A DNA stretch of 64,000 nt from Pelethousia sp034933245 (GTDB lineage Bacteria; Bacillota; Clostridia; Christensenellales; CAG-138), in the NCBI GenBank assembly GCA_034933245.1, contig JAYFNX010000011.1, forward strand, positions 1 to 64,000. The letters run 5' to 3'. Below, piece after piece: positions 52,898 to 62,488 of this stretch. Each line of letters opens with the position of its first letter. Within the stretch, counting starts at the first letter, position 1. The translations under genes were made by a program, and so were the position numbers. The notes below the pieces were generated by a model. That model was not told the DNA's origin. It made no database searches and worked only from the letters and a program-made list of their open reading frames with translations.

Positions 52898-52928
52898 CAG
52901 GGAACATAAATAAGGCAATAGGAGCTAT

Positions 52929-55751
52929 ATGAAAGAACAACTGCGCATACAGGGCGCCAGAGAACATAACCTAAAGAATATCGACCTTACGCTGCCTCGC
53001 AATAAATTTATCGTGTTTACGGGGCTTTCGGGCAGTGGGAAATCTTCCTTGGCCTTTGATACCATCTATGCCGAGGGTCAGCGACGGTATGTGGAATCCC
53101 TCTCCTCTTATGCCCGCCAATTTTTGGGCCAGATGGAAAAGCCCGATGTGGACTACATCGAGGGGCTTTCTCCGGCAATTAGTATCGATCAGAAGAGCAC
53201 CTCCAACAATCCCCGCTCCACCGTGGGCACGGTTACGGAGATTCATGATTACCTGCGCCTGCTCTATGCTCGCGTGGGAAAACCGCACTGCCCCAAATGC
53301 GGCAAGCCCATTGCTCGCCAAACAATCGACCAGGTGGTGGACCAAGTGATGGCCATGGGGGAAGGGCGCATGCAGATCATTGCCCCCGCCGTGCGCGCCC
53401 GGAAAGGGGAGCACGGGAAGCTCCTGGAACAGATCCGCAAGGACGGCTATGTGCGCGTTCGCGTGGACGGCGAGGTTTACGATATCAACGATGTACCCAA
53501 GCTGGAGAAGAACATTAAGCACACCATCGATGTGGTGGTGGATCGGCTATCCATCAAGCCCGGGGTGGAAGGGCGGCTTAGCGAATCCCTGGAAACAGCC
53601 TTCGCCTTTGGCGGGGGGCTGGCAAAAGTGGATGTGGTGGGAAAGGAAGAACTTCTCTTCTCCCAAAATTACGCCTGCCCGGACTGCGGCGTGAGCATTG
53701 AAGAGCTCGCCCCCCGGATGTTTTCATTTAACAATCCTTTTGGCGCCTGCCCGCGCTGCGGCGGTTTGGGCATGCTTATGGAAATGGACGAGACTTTGGT
53801 TGTGCCAAACCCCGGGCTGAGCCTGCGCCAGGGTGCTATCAGCGTGACCGGTTGGCAAAGCAGTGCCCCGAACAGCATCGCGGGCATGTACTTTAGCGCG
53901 ATGGCGGAGCGATACGGCTTTTCTTTGGATACGCCCTTTCGGGAGCTTCCCGAAAAAGCCCGCACGGCCATTCTTCATGGTACAGGCAATGATAAGCTGC
54001 ATATCGCTTATCAAAAAGAATTCGGTGCGGGAACTTTTGACGCTGCCTTCGAAGGCATTATTCCAAACCTGGAACGGCGCTACAGGGAAACCCAATCCGA
54101 AGCCATGAAGCAGGAGATGGAGGGCTATATGGCCAGCGTGCTCTGCCCCGCCTGCCAAGGGAAACGCCTAAAACCCGAAAGTCTTGCCGTAACGGTGGGA
54201 GGGCTCTCCATCGCGGAGCTGAGCGATAGGACGGTTCTTAAGGCCCGGGAATTTATCGATGGGCTGGAACTAAGTGAGACAGAGCAGCTCATCGCCGCGC
54301 AAATTTTCAAGGAATTAAAGGCGCGCCTGGGGTTTTTGGTGGATGTGGGGTTGGACTATCTGACTCTTTCCAGGGGGGCCGCCACCCTTTCGGGAGGCGA
54401 GGCCCAGCGCATCCGCCTGGCAACCCAGATCGGCTCAGGCCTTGTGGGCGTTTTATATATTCTGGACGAGCCAAGCATCGGCCTCCATCAGCGGGATAAC
54501 GCCCGTCTGCTTAACAGCCTAAAAGGCATGCGGGATCTGGGAAATACCCTGATCGTGGTGGAGCATGATGAAGAGACCATGCTCAGTGCGGATTATATTG
54601 TGGATATCGGCCCTGGAGCCGGGGAGCACGGCGGAAAGATTGTGGCGCAGGGAACGCCCGCAGAAATTATGGCCAGCGAAAATTCCATTACCGGCCAGTT
54701 CCTATCCGGCCGCAGGAGCATCCCCGTTCCTGCGGAGCGGCGGCTTAGCGAACGTTTTTTGCGGGTAAAAGGGGCCAGAGCAAACAACCTGAAAAGCGTG
54801 GATGTGGATATTCCCCTGGGCGTGTTCACTTGCATAACCGGCGTATCCGGCAGCGGCAAAAGCAGCCTTGTAAACGAGGTGATTAAAAAAACCCTGTTAC
54901 GGGAACTGAACCGGGCCAAGGTGCGAAACACCGGCACATATGAAGCGATGGAGGGCTTGGAGGCGCTGGATAAGATTATCGATATCAACCAGTCGCCTAT
55001 CGGCCGCACGCCCCGAAGCAATCCTGCGACATACACCGGCCTGTTCGACCTGATCCGGGAGGTTTTTGCCATGACGCCGGATGCGAAAGTACGGGGGTAT
55101 AGCAATGGCCGTTTCAGCTTTAATGTGAAGGGCGGGCGGTGTGAAGCCTGCCGGGGGGACGGCATCATCAAAATTGAAATGCATTTCCTTCCGGATATCT
55201 ATGTACCTTGCGAGGTATGCAAAGGGAAACGCTACAACAGGGAAACCCTGGAAGTAAAGTATAAGGGCAAATCCATCGCGGACGTGCTGGAGATGACCGT
55301 GGAGGAGGCGCTGACATTTTTTGCGGCCTTACCCAAGGTCAAACGGAAGCTGCAGACTCTCTATGACGTTGGCCTGGGGTATGTACGGCTGGGGCAGCCT
55401 TCCACTACCCTCTCCGGCGGGGAGGCGCAGCGGGTTAAGTTGGCTACGGAGCTTTCAAGGCGTGATACGGGCCGCACCATGTATGTGCTGGACGAGCCGA
55501 CCACAGGCCTCCATGTGGCGGATGTGGAAAGGCTGCTGGGCATTTTGCAGCGCTTGGTTACGGGCGGGAGTACGGTGCTGGTAATCGAGCACAATCTGGA
55601 TGTAATCAAAACGGCGGATTACATCATCGACCTGGGGCCCGAGGGTGGCGACCGGGGCGGGCGGATCGTAAAGACGGGCACACCGGAGGAGATCGCCGCC
55701 TGCAGGGAAAGCTACACAGGGCAATATCTCAAAAAACTATTGGGGGTATAA
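52929..55751 (+). CDS. uvrA: Excinuclease ABC subunit A
   Basis: 940 residues, typical length. DNA-damage recognition ATPase with two ABC modules: Walker A GLSGSGKSSL and GVSGSGKSSL, signatures LSGGEAQRI and LSGGEAQRV. Zinc-binding Cys pairs CPKCGKP, CPDCG/CPRCGG and CEACRGDG/CEVCKGKR are intact. Translation is nearly continuous with the nitroreductase gene (2 bases). Confidence 0.98.
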   Translation: MKEQLRIQGAREHNLKNIDLTLPRNKFIVFTGLSGSGKSSLAFDTIYAEGQRRYVESLSSYARQFLGQMEKPDVDYIEGLSPAISIDQKSTSNNPRSTVGTVTEIHDYLRLLYARVGKPHCPKCGKPIARQTIDQVVDQVMAMGEGRMQIIAPAVRARKGEHGKLLEQIRKDGYVRVRVDGEVYDINDVPKLEKNIKHTIDVVVDRLSIKPGVEGRLSESLETAFAFGGGLAKVDVVGKEELLFSQNYACPDCGVSIEELAPRMFSFNNPFGACPRCGGLGMLMEMDETLVVPNPGLSLRQGAISVTGWQSSAPNSIAGMYFSAMAERYGFSLDTPFRELPEKARTAILHGTGNDKLHIAYQKEFGAGTFDAAFEGIIPNLERRYRETQSEAMKQEMEGYMASVLCPACQGKRLKPESLAVTVGGLSIAELSDRTVLKAREFIDGLELSETEQLIAAQIFKELKARLGFLVDVGLDYLTLSRGAATLSGGEAQRIRLATQIGSGLVGVLYILDEPSIGLHQRDNARLLNSLKGMRDLGNTLIVVEHDEETMLSADYIVDIGPGAGEHGGKIVAQGTPAEIMASENSITGQFLSGRRSIPVPAERRLSERFLRVKGARANNLKSVDVDIPLGVFTCITGVSGSGKSSLVNEVIKKTLLRELNRAKVRNTGTYEAMEGLEALDKIIDINQSPIGRTPRSNPATYTGLFDLIREVFAMTPDAKVRGYSNGRFSFNVKGGRCEACRGDGIIKIEMHFLPDIYVPCEVCKGKRYNRETLEVKYKGKSIADVLEMTVEEALTFFAALPKVKRKLQTLYDVGLGYVRLGQPSTTLSGGEAQRVKLATELSRRDTGRTMYVLDEPTTGLHVADVERLLGILQRLVTGGSTVLVIEHNLDVIKTADYIIDLGPEGGDRGGRIVKTGTPEEIAACRESYTGQYLKKLLGV

Positions 55752-55753
55752 CC

Positions 55754-56500
55754 ATGGCATTCAGCATGGAACGCTGGCACAGCGCAACCCAGGCCCGCTT
55801 TTCAGCCCGGCGCTATAAAGCGGAGCCGGAAGAAGAGGAGATGGCCGCGCTTACGAAGGCAGCCGCCCGGATGGGCGGCCGGGGCGTGCGCATCGCACTG
55901 GGAGAAAGCGACAATCTTTTCAAACCCATGTTCCTTTGGTATGGAAGGATTACAGGCGCGAGCCGCTTCGCGGCTTTCATCGCCGGCCCCGATGCGAGCG
56001 ACCAAAGTATTGGCTATTTTGGCGAAGCCTTTATTTTGGAGGCGACAGCTTTGGGCATCGGCACCTGCTGGGTAGGAGCGAGTTACCAAAAAGGGATGGC
56101 GAAAACCCTGATTCCCTTGCAGGAGGGGGAGCGGATTGTGGCGGTTACGCCTTTGGGTATTTCCGCGCAAAGCTATGTGGGTAGGCCGCGCAAGAGCTTG
56201 GAGGAGCTGACGGGTCTATCCCAGGAAGCGCTACAGGCCCTGCCGGATTGGCAGCAGAGCGCGCTTTCCTGTGCCCGGCTGGCCCCCAGTGCGGTAAACC
56301 GCCAGCCCTGGCGTTTCATTCCCAATGAAAAGGGTATTGAACTCATTCAGACCGGGAGTAATTTCGGTTATGGCGGCGTGGATCTGGGCATTGCCATGTT
56401 GCACATTGAATTGGGAGCGGCCCACTGTTCCGTGAGCGGAACCTGGCAGGAAAATACAAACGCGGCCCTATTTGTGCCCGATGTGCAAGTGGAAGCATAA
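55754..56500 (+). CDS. Nitroreductase-fold protein
   Basis: 248 residues. Two nitroreductase-like halves: FSARRYKAEP at the start, GIGTCWVGASYQKG, and the C-terminal LAPSAVNRQPWRF, the FMN-binding pattern of the putative nitroreductase (PF14512-like) family. It probably binds FMN and uses NAD(P)H; substrate unknown. Two bases after uvrA, so part of the dabb-uvrB-uvrA operon. Confidence 0.82.
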   Translation: MAFSMERWHSATQARFSARRYKAEPEEEEMAALTKAAARMGGRGVRIALGESDNLFKPMFLWYGRITGASRFAAFIAGPDASDQSIGYFGEAFILEATALGIGTCWVGASYQKGMAKTLIPLQEGERIVAVTPLGISAQSYVGRPRKSLEELTGLSQEALQALPDWQQSALSCARLAPSAVNRQPWRFIPNEKGIELIQTGSNFGYGGVDLGIAMLHIELGAAHCSVSGTWQENTNAALFVPDVQVEA

Positions 56501-56519
56501 GAAACTGCAAAAGTAGGCA

Positions 56520-56556
56520 TTGCGCAAAAATGGGCGGGGCGCTATAATGATTGTGA
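56520..56556 (+). promoter_or_regulatory. Promoter of rex with possible Rex half-site
   Basis: TTGCGC (56520-56525), 17-base spacer, TATAAT (56543-56548). TTGTGA at 56551-56556, at the expected start of transcription, equals half of the Rex operator core TTGTGAnnnnnnTCACAA; the second half is poorly conserved. Confidence 0.55.
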
Positions 56557-56616
56557 AAAGTTTAATGATTTGGTAATTTACGCGTTGTCAAGGCAGCGTT
56601 ACATATGGAGGTTATT

Positions 56617-57255
56617 ATGGAGGTTCGCAAGGTATCCGAAGCCGTCATCCGCAGGCTTCCAAAGTATTACAGGCAGCTTTTGGTCCTGCAAAAGGCGGGA
56701 GTAGAGCGCATTTCCTCCAGCAAGTTAGCTCAGCAGATGCGCCTGAACGCATCGCAGGTACGGCAGGACTTCAATTGTTTTGGAGGGGTTGGCCAGCAGG
56801 GATATGGCTATAATGTGGTCACCCTTTTGGGCGAAATTAAGAGCATCCTCGCCTTGAATCGGCCCTATAAGGCCGTGGTGGTGGGCGCCGGCAATATCGG
56901 CACGGCTCTGGCTAATTTTGAAGGATTTGAGCGGGACGAAATCAGCATTGAGGCATTATTTGATATCAAGCCCACCCTTGTGGGGGAGACCATTAATGGC
57001 AAGCCTGTGCTGCATACCGATGAGTTGGAGAAGTACATCCGGGAGAATGATATCACCATCGGCATCATTGCCGCGCGGCGCAGTGTGGCGCAAAACGTGG
57101 CGGACAGAATGCAGGCTGCGGGCATTCGCGGCATATGGAATTTTGCCCCCATGGATGTGGCGGAGATGGGTGTTCCCGTGGAAAACTTGCATATGACAGA
57201 CAGCCTTATCTGCCTGTGCTACAAGATGAGCCACCAAACGTTGGACGAGGAATAA
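56617..57255 (+). CDS. rex: Redox-sensing transcriptional repressor Rex
   Basis: 212 residues. N-terminal winged helix (1-80; VIRRLPKYYRQL, KLAQQMRLNASQVRQDF), then a Rossmann domain with VVVGAGNIG (90-95), which senses the NADH/NAD ratio, and a C-terminal domain-swap helix. In anaerobes it represses fermentation and reductant-disposal genes when NADH is low. ATG 56617 has GGAGG five bases upstream; the ATG at 56605 is inside that site. Confidence 0.95.
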   Translation: MEVRKVSEAVIRRLPKYYRQLLVLQKAGVERISSSKLAQQMRLNASQVRQDFNCFGGVGQQGYGYNVVTLLGEIKSILALNRPYKAVVVGAGNIGTALANFEGFERDEISIEALFDIKPTLVGETINGKPVLHTDELEKYIRENDITIGIIAARRSVAQNVADRMQAAGIRGIWNFAPMDVAEMGVPVENLHMTDSLICLCYKMSHQTLDEE

Positions 57256-57306
57256 GCGTGGGGCCCATAAAGGGCCGGCTAAAAATAACATGGGGAGGTG
57301 TGCGCC

Positions 57307-57417
57307 ATGAAGTTTCGCTGCAAAATATGCGGGTATATTCATGAGGGGGATGAGCCCCCTGCGGTCTGCCCGGCCTGCAAGGCGCCGGCGTCTTACTTTG
57401 AGCCGGTTGAGGAATAA
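57307..57417 (+). CDS. Rubredoxin-like mini-protein
   Basis: 36 residues: MKFRCKICGYIHEG...CPACKAPASYFEP. Two CxxC knuckles (Cys5, Cys8, Cys21, Cys24) make a rubredoxin-type Fe(SCys)4 site like the C-terminal domain of rubrerythrin, here free-standing. GGGGAGG lies before the ATG at 57307. 51 bases after rex, and probably in the same transcript. Likely a small electron carrier in redox or oxidative-stress defence. Confidence 0.85.
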   Translation: MKFRCKICGYIHEGDEPPAVCPACKAPASYFEPVEE

Positions 57418-57476
57418 GTTGATTTGAACCATTGGGGCGGCGCTGCGTGGATTTTACGCTGCGCCGCATCTTGCCA

Positions 57477-58814
57477 TCATCCGGAAATTTTTATGAGCCC
57501 TTGGATCGAACGATATTTATCCTCCGTGACTTGCACTTTGCGCAGAAACTCCCCATCGGCGTTATAATATTCCTTCCAAGTAACGGCGATGCAGCCCCGG
57601 CGGCTTTTGCGTACTTCCTCGGTTTCGCCCGGGGCCAAGGTGTGATCCACGGTATATTCCGTTCCCAGGTCCGCAAGGGTCGCCGTTTTCTTAGAACGCA
57701 GTTGAATGGTTACACCGTCCGGGAGAGCGCGGCCGTAAATGCGTACGGCTATGGTACGGGCTTTTGTATTGGCTTCGGCGGAAATAACGATGGGTACATC
57801 CGTGCTGTTGATAAAGCAAAAGTTCGGTCCCCCCGTGCTGATGGTGGCATCCCGGCCGGCGGCGATGTAACCGAGGGGCCAGGAATGGTGGTACCGCTCC
57901 GAAACGGTGAGATCAGCCATTAAAACGGCATTGTACAGGGTGGTAGAAACCTGGCATACCCCGCCACCATATTCCTGCACATAGGCCCCATCCCGGATTC
58001 CCGTGGCGATGCGCCAACCATTCTCCTCATTGCGAGGGCCCAGGGCGGCGTTCATATCGAATTCTTTTCCGGGTTCCAGAACGGTACCGTCAATGATTGC
58101 GGCGGCTTTTTTCATGTTGTGAACCCGGTTCTTTACTCCATAGGTACTCCCGGCAAAGGAGGTGGAAAATTCGGCAATCAAGCGCCTGTCTTCTTTGGCC
58201 TGTTCGATTGTGTAAGTGGGCGCCAAATCCACAAAAGCGGCTTTAATGGGCTCTGTGCCGCCGGATTGGATGCGGCTCTGCATTTCTTGGGCAAGGGTAT
58301 GCACATCCGTTATACGGCCGGGAATTTCTTCTGTGAACACAAAACGGCCTTCCACACTCGCATCGTAGGTAGCGGTAGCATTGTGGGCGTTTATGTTTAA
58401 GGAAACCGTATGCCGGCTTAAGGCGGCCCGCAGAGGCTCCAACTCCACAGAGGGAATGCAGGAAAGCTCACGGGCGCTATCTTTGAGCGAATAGGCGGGG
58501 AGAGAAAGCGCTTGCAGGATCACGGCTTCCGTGTTGAAGGAGATGGGCAAATCGCCGGCGGGGATATCCAGCGCCTCGTCTCCTGCCAAAATACGGTAGC
58601 TTTGGGCCGCAAGAGAGTCCTTATGTGCATCTTCCAACCGGGCGGCGGCTTCCAACGGCGTGAAGCCGGATACGTCCATACTGTCAATGCGGATATTTTC
58701 GCCCAGGCGGGCGCCGGCGGCTTCGGCCTCGGCAAGCGTGCCAAAGGAAGCTTTGGCGCAGGCGCACATGAGAAGGAAAAACACGGCATACAGGCAAATG
58801 AGACTTCGTTTCAT
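57477..58814 (-). CDS. VanW-family secreted protein
   Basis: 445 residues. N-terminal signal peptide/anchor with cysteines (FFLLMCACAK; possibly a lipobox at Cys17 or Cys19). PG_binding_4-type segment IRIDSMDVSGFTPLEAA (41-57), VanW domain with YGGGVCQVSTT (Cys287), and a C-terminal G5-like domain (about 385-445). Second of three paralogues in the window, shorter than the first. Monocistronic and convergent with the rex/rubredoxin unit. Confidence 0.85.
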   Translation of the reverse strand: MKRSLICLYAVFFLLMCACAKASFGTLAEAEAAGARLGENIRIDSMDVSGFTPLEAAARLEDAHKDSLAAQSYRILAGDEALDIPAGDLPISFNTEAVILQALSLPAYSLKDSARELSCIPSVELEPLRAALSRHTVSLNINAHNATATYDASVEGRFVFTEEIPGRITDVHTLAQEMQSRIQSGGTEPIKAAFVDLAPTYTIEQAKEDRRLIAEFSTSFAGSTYGVKNRVHNMKKAAAIIDGTVLEPGKEFDMNAALGPRNEENGWRIATGIRDGAYVQEYGGGVCQVSTTLYNAVLMADLTVSERYHHSWPLGYIAAGRDATISTGGPNFCFINSTDVPIVISAEANTKARTIAVRIYGRALPDGVTIQLRSKKTATLADLGTEYTVDHTLAPGETEEVRKSRRGCIAVTWKEYYNADGEFLRKVQVTEDKYRSIQGLIKISG

Positions 58815-58937
58815 AGGGGCTTCCTTTGCAAGTGATATCTCTCAGTATGCCACATACGCATCTTTTTGTTGCATCGGGATGGCCGATAGAATACAATATA
58901 AGCAAGCAGTGTATTTGCATAGGAGCAAAGCGCGAAA

Positions 58938-59573
58938 ATGTTTTTTGACATGAGCGATAAACAATCGCTAACAACAAAGGTTTACAAACATATTCGGGAT
59001 GGCATCTTGGACGGTAGCTACGGAATTGGCGATTACCTGGTGGAAACTAGGCTGGCCGATGAGTTGGAAGTAAGCCGTACGCCCATCCGAGAGGCGCTCA
59101 AGCAACTGGAGCTGGAGGGCTTGGTACAGAGCTTTCCAAATAGAGGTATGCTGGTGCAAGGCATCAGTGACGACGACCTATACGACATATATACCATCCG
59201 CCTTCTTCTGGAAGGCCAGGCGGCATGGTGGGCCGCACAAAGGATTGAGCAGGAGCAACTGGATAAACTGGCAGAAACCTTGGAACTAATGGAAATGTAT
59301 ACAAGGCGGAAGGATGTGGCCCAACTTGCCCGGTTGGATACGCAGTTTCATGATGTGCTTTACAGCGCAACCAACAGCCGCATGCTCAAGCATATATTGG
59401 CGTCCCTCCATCAGAATGCGCGGCGCGCCCGCCGTTCCAGCCTGACGGTACCGGAACGGCCTAACGAATCCCTGCAAGAGCATAAACAGATATTTCGCGC
59501 GCTGGAAAGCCACCATCCGGAAGAAGCGAAAGTGGCCATGGAGAAGCATGTATCCAACGCCCATCTTAAGTAG
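58938..59573 (+). CDS. GntR-family transcriptional regulator (FadR/FCD subfamily)
   Basis: 211 residues. Winged-helix GntR domain (about 8-75; VETRLADELEVSRTPIREALKQLELEGLV), followed by an all-helical FCD ligand domain (metal-ligand-type residues in RLDTQFHDVLY and EHKQIFRALESH). Such regulators respond to small organic acids. No metabolic operon adjoins it, so the target is unknown. A weak stem with CTTTTT follows at about 59600-59622. Confidence 0.88.
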   Translation: MFFDMSDKQSLTTKVYKHIRDGILDGSYGIGDYLVETRLADELEVSRTPIREALKQLELEGLVQSFPNRGMLVQGISDDDLYDIYTIRLLLEGQAAWWAAQRIEQEQLDKLAETLELMEMYTRRKDVAQLARLDTQFHDVLYSATNSRMLKHILASLHQNARRARRSSLTVPERPNESLQEHKQIFRALESHHPEEAKVAMEKHVSNAHLK

Positions 59574-59748
59574 GATATGGAATGAAAATAACCCCGACGA
59601 GGTCTGCGCTGGGGCTTTTTCCTAATTTTTTAAATGAATAGAACGTTATAGCAGCCGGAAAGATAAGGTTAATTTTTCGCCTATCGTTGGTTTTTTCAAA
59701 TCTAAAGATCAAATCGGGCAGTGAACGTATGGGCAAGGAGAAGCGGAT

Positions 59749-60924
59749 ATGGGTAGAATAGCCTGCTTGGGCGAGTCTTTCACAATGGAAGGCGGCGGAC
59801 GGTTTATTTTGGCACGGGCACAGGAGGCGGCGGATGTGCTGTTGCAAGGGTATACGGGCCGGGTGCAGACCATTTATTTGGATCCCCCGTTTGGAACGGG
59901 GGATACTTTTTCTGCTCGTTTGGGCCAAGGAGCGGAACAGTTGCGAGTACCCGCCTATACGGATGTTCTTGATCGAGAAGCTTATTTGGAAATGATGAGA
60001 GAGGTGCTGGCTTTATCCCACCAATTGCTGGCGGACACGGGCAGCCTATATCTGCATATCGATCATCGCATGAGCGCCTATATGCGGCTGCTGTTGGATG
60101 CGGTTTTCGGGCCGGAGAATTTCGTGAACGAAATCATCTGGTCATACCGTTCAGGCGGGCGTTCCACCCGGTATTTTTCACGCAAGCATGATAATATCCT
60201 ACTCTATCGAAAAAGCTGCCGTATGTATTTTGATATCCGATCGGTGGGATTACCCAGAGGCCCCCAGCGACGAAACCATATGAAACGCACGGTGGATGAA
60301 CAAGGGCGGGTGTGCTATTCGATCCATGCCAACGGGAAAGAGTATCTTTATCATGAGGACACGCTGATCTATCCAGGCGATGTTTGGAATGATATCGAGC
60401 ATCTTCACCAGCGGGACCCGGAACGGACCGGCTACAGCACGCAGAAACCGGAGGCGCTCTTAGAACGCATCCTAAAAGCCTCCAGCCAACCTGGCGATTT
60501 AGTGATGGATCTGTTTTCGGGCAGCGGTACGACTGCGGCGGTTGCCGCCCGGCTAGGGCGCACCTGGGTAGCCGTGGACCCATCACCAGTAGCCCTGTTA
60601 GTTCTTCGGAATCGAATGCTGCACGCGCAGCGGGAGCCGAACATTTTCTCTAAAATGAGCGAGCTGCGACTGGAATACCATGCGGACTTACCCGCTTACC
60701 CCATGCCAGCATTGAAGATAGAACGAAAAGGGCGGGAAATAAGCGTTTCCCCGCAGCAAAAGGGCTTGGCGTACCTGGCCTTGGGCCAGGTTCGGGACAG
60801 AATCTTCTACCCGTTCTCTTATGACCTTCAGCCCATGGCGGATAGGCGGATTACCGCGGGGGCGGAAGCTTGGGCGGTGCAGGCGGCGGATATGTTTGGC
60901 GGAAATGGAATATGGGAGCTGTAA
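59749..60924 (+). CDS. Solitary DNA methyltransferase (N6-adenine/N4-cytosine, motif order IV-I)
   Basis: 391 residues. Catalytic motif IV DPPF at 45-48 precedes the AdoMet-binding motif I DLFSGSGTT (254-262), the beta-class order; the DVWNDIEHL and STQKPEALLERIL segments are typical of type III Mod and orphan relatives. The region after about residue 300 is unrelated to known target domains. No restriction or helicase gene is beside it, so it is probably an orphan (regulatory or housekeeping) methylase. A terminator follows 5 bases after the stop. Confidence 0.87.
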   Translation: MGRIACLGESFTMEGGGRFILARAQEAADVLLQGYTGRVQTIYLDPPFGTGDTFSARLGQGAEQLRVPAYTDVLDREAYLEMMREVLALSHQLLADTGSLYLHIDHRMSAYMRLLLDAVFGPENFVNEIIWSYRSGGRSTRYFSRKHDNILLYRKSCRMYFDIRSVGLPRGPQRRNHMKRTVDEQGRVCYSIHANGKEYLYHEDTLIYPGDVWNDIEHLHQRDPERTGYSTQKPEALLERILKASSQPGDLVMDLFSGSGTTAAVAARLGRTWVAVDPSPVALLVLRNRMLHAQREPNIFSKMSELRLEYHADLPAYPMPALKIERKGREISVSPQQKGLAYLALGQVRDRIFYPFSYDLQPMADRRITAGAEAWAVQAADMFGGNGIWEL

Positions 60925-60929
60925 AGACC

Positions 60930-60963
60930 GGAAAGGGACGGTGCACACCGTCCCTTTCCTTTT
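60930..60963 (+). terminator. Rho-independent terminator of the methyltransferase gene
   Basis: GGAAAGGGACGGT / ACCGTCCCTTTCC with loop GCAC and TTTT. Confidence 0.92.
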
Positions 60964-61010
60964 AACCACGATCCGCCTCCGAAGAAGCCCGAACCTTGGC
61001 CGTTTGCCGT

Positions 61011-62201
61011 TTAGCGGGCATTATACTTTTCAATAGCCAGCTTGAGCAGATCCATCGCCCGCTCTAGATCCTTGCAGTTGAGCACATAGGCGAAGCGAAC
61101 TTCGTCGATTCCCTTACCGGGGGTGCCGTAGAAACCGGCGCCGGGGGCATACATAACGGTCTCATTGTTATCCTGGAACTCGGTGAGCAGCCAGGTTTGG
61201 AATTTATCGGTATCATCTACGGGGAGCTTTACCATCATATAGAAAGCGCCCTTAGGCTCCTTGCATACCACACCGGGAATTTCTTGCAGTTTGCGGTAGA
61301 TGGTGTCCCGGCGATTCTTGTATTCCTGACGCACAGCATCGAAGTAGGAAGGATCCACATCGTAGAGGGCGGCGGAGGCGATTTGATCCAGCGTGGCCAC
61401 GGAGAGACGGGCTTGGCAGATCTTCAATGCCTGTTGCTGGAGCTCTTTGTTCTTGGTAATAACCGTACCGATACGGGCGCCGCAAGCGCTGAAGCGCTTA
61501 GACACGGAATCAATAATGATTGCATTCTGGGTGATATCCTGGAACTGACCGATGCTCTGGAGGGGCTCGCCGCCATAAACGAACTCGCGATACACCTCGT
61601 CGCCAATGAGGAAAAGGTCATGCGCTTTGGCGATATCGGCAATCAGGCGCATTTCCTCGGGCGTGAGCACCACGCCCGTGGGGTTGCCGGGGTTCGTGAA
61701 CATGATGGCGCGGGTTTTGCTGGTGATGAGGGGCTCAATCTTTTCCCGGCTGGCATAGTGGTAGCCTTCCTCGGGGGTGGTATGGATGGGCACGATCTTA
61801 CCGCCGGTGCAGTTCACAAAGGTATTATAGTTGGGATAGAAGGGCTCGGGGATAAGGATTTCATCGCCATCATCCAGGATGCAGTTGAGGACGATTTGCA
61901 ACGCTTCGCTGCCGCCGGTGGTAACAAGAATATCGTTGGTTTCGTATTGGATACCGATGCGAGCATAATATTTTTTGATCGCTTCAATCATCTTCGGAAT
62001 ACCGGGGCTGGGTGCGTATTCCAGAACTGGCTGCTGAAAACTGCGAATAGCCTCGAAATAGGCCGGAGGCGTTTCAATATCGGGCTGCCCAATATTGAGG
62101 TGATAGATCTTTATGCCCTTCTTATCGTACTCCACCTGGTAGGGATAGAATTTACGGATTGGAGAAAGATGGCATTTTTCAATCTTGCTGGAAAACTTCA
62201 T
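61011..62201 (-). CDS. Class I PLP-dependent aminotransferase (aspartate aminotransferase-like)
   Basis: 396 residues. PLP-binding lysine in SVSKRFSACGARIG; NPGNPTG and the C-terminal substrate Arg region EVRFAYVLN are present. Fits the aspartate/aromatic aminotransferase group (AspC/AspB-like) of Firmicutes; true amino-donor range undetermined. ATG 62201 has AGGAGGTCAG upstream; a farther start would add an unconserved 24-residue leader. Convergent with the methyltransferase gene. Confidence 0.88.
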   Translation of the reverse strand: MKFSSKIEKCHLSPIRKFYPYQVEYDKKGIKIYHLNIGQPDIETPPAYFEAIRSFQQPVLEYAPSPGIPKMIEAIKKYYARIGIQYETNDILVTTGGSEALQIVLNCILDDGDEILIPEPFYPNYNTFVNCTGGKIVPIHTTPEEGYHYASREKIEPLITSKTRAIMFTNPGNPTGVVLTPEEMRLIADIAKAHDLFLIGDEVYREFVYGGEPLQSIGQFQDITQNAIIIDSVSKRFSACGARIGTVITKNKELQQQALKICQARLSVATLDQIASAALYDVDPSYFDAVRQEYKNRRDTIYRKLQEIPGVVCKEPKGAFYMMVKLPVDDTDKFQTWLLTEFQDNNETVMYAPGAGFYGTPGKGIDEVRFAYVLNCKDLERAMDLLKLAIEKYNAR

Positions 62202-62452
62202 GGCTAAAGCTGACCTCCTGATTGTGGTTTTATTTAAAATGTATTCACGGCAAACAGGGCGTACAGGGAACACAGTAGCCTCGAAAAAAATAATTCGCTA
62301 GAAACGAATGGGCTACGGCGCCAACAATGAATGGGAAATGGTTCTTCTCTTATCTTGCTTTAATTATAACACTCTTTGTGCAACAAAGAAAGGCCCTTCC
62401 TGTAGAAAAAGCCCGGTATGGGTATAAGATTTCGTTAAGGCATAAACAAAGA

Positions 62453-62470
62453 GGCGCGCATATGCGCGCC
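62453..62470 (-). terminator. Possible terminator of the third VanW gene
   Basis: Palindrome GGCGCGCATATGCGCGCC (true stem 7 bp with a 4-base loop) followed on the minus strand by TCTTTGTTTATG, 18 bases past the stop codon. Confidence 0.55.
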
Positions 62471-62488
62471 CCATAACGTTTGCAGGGA

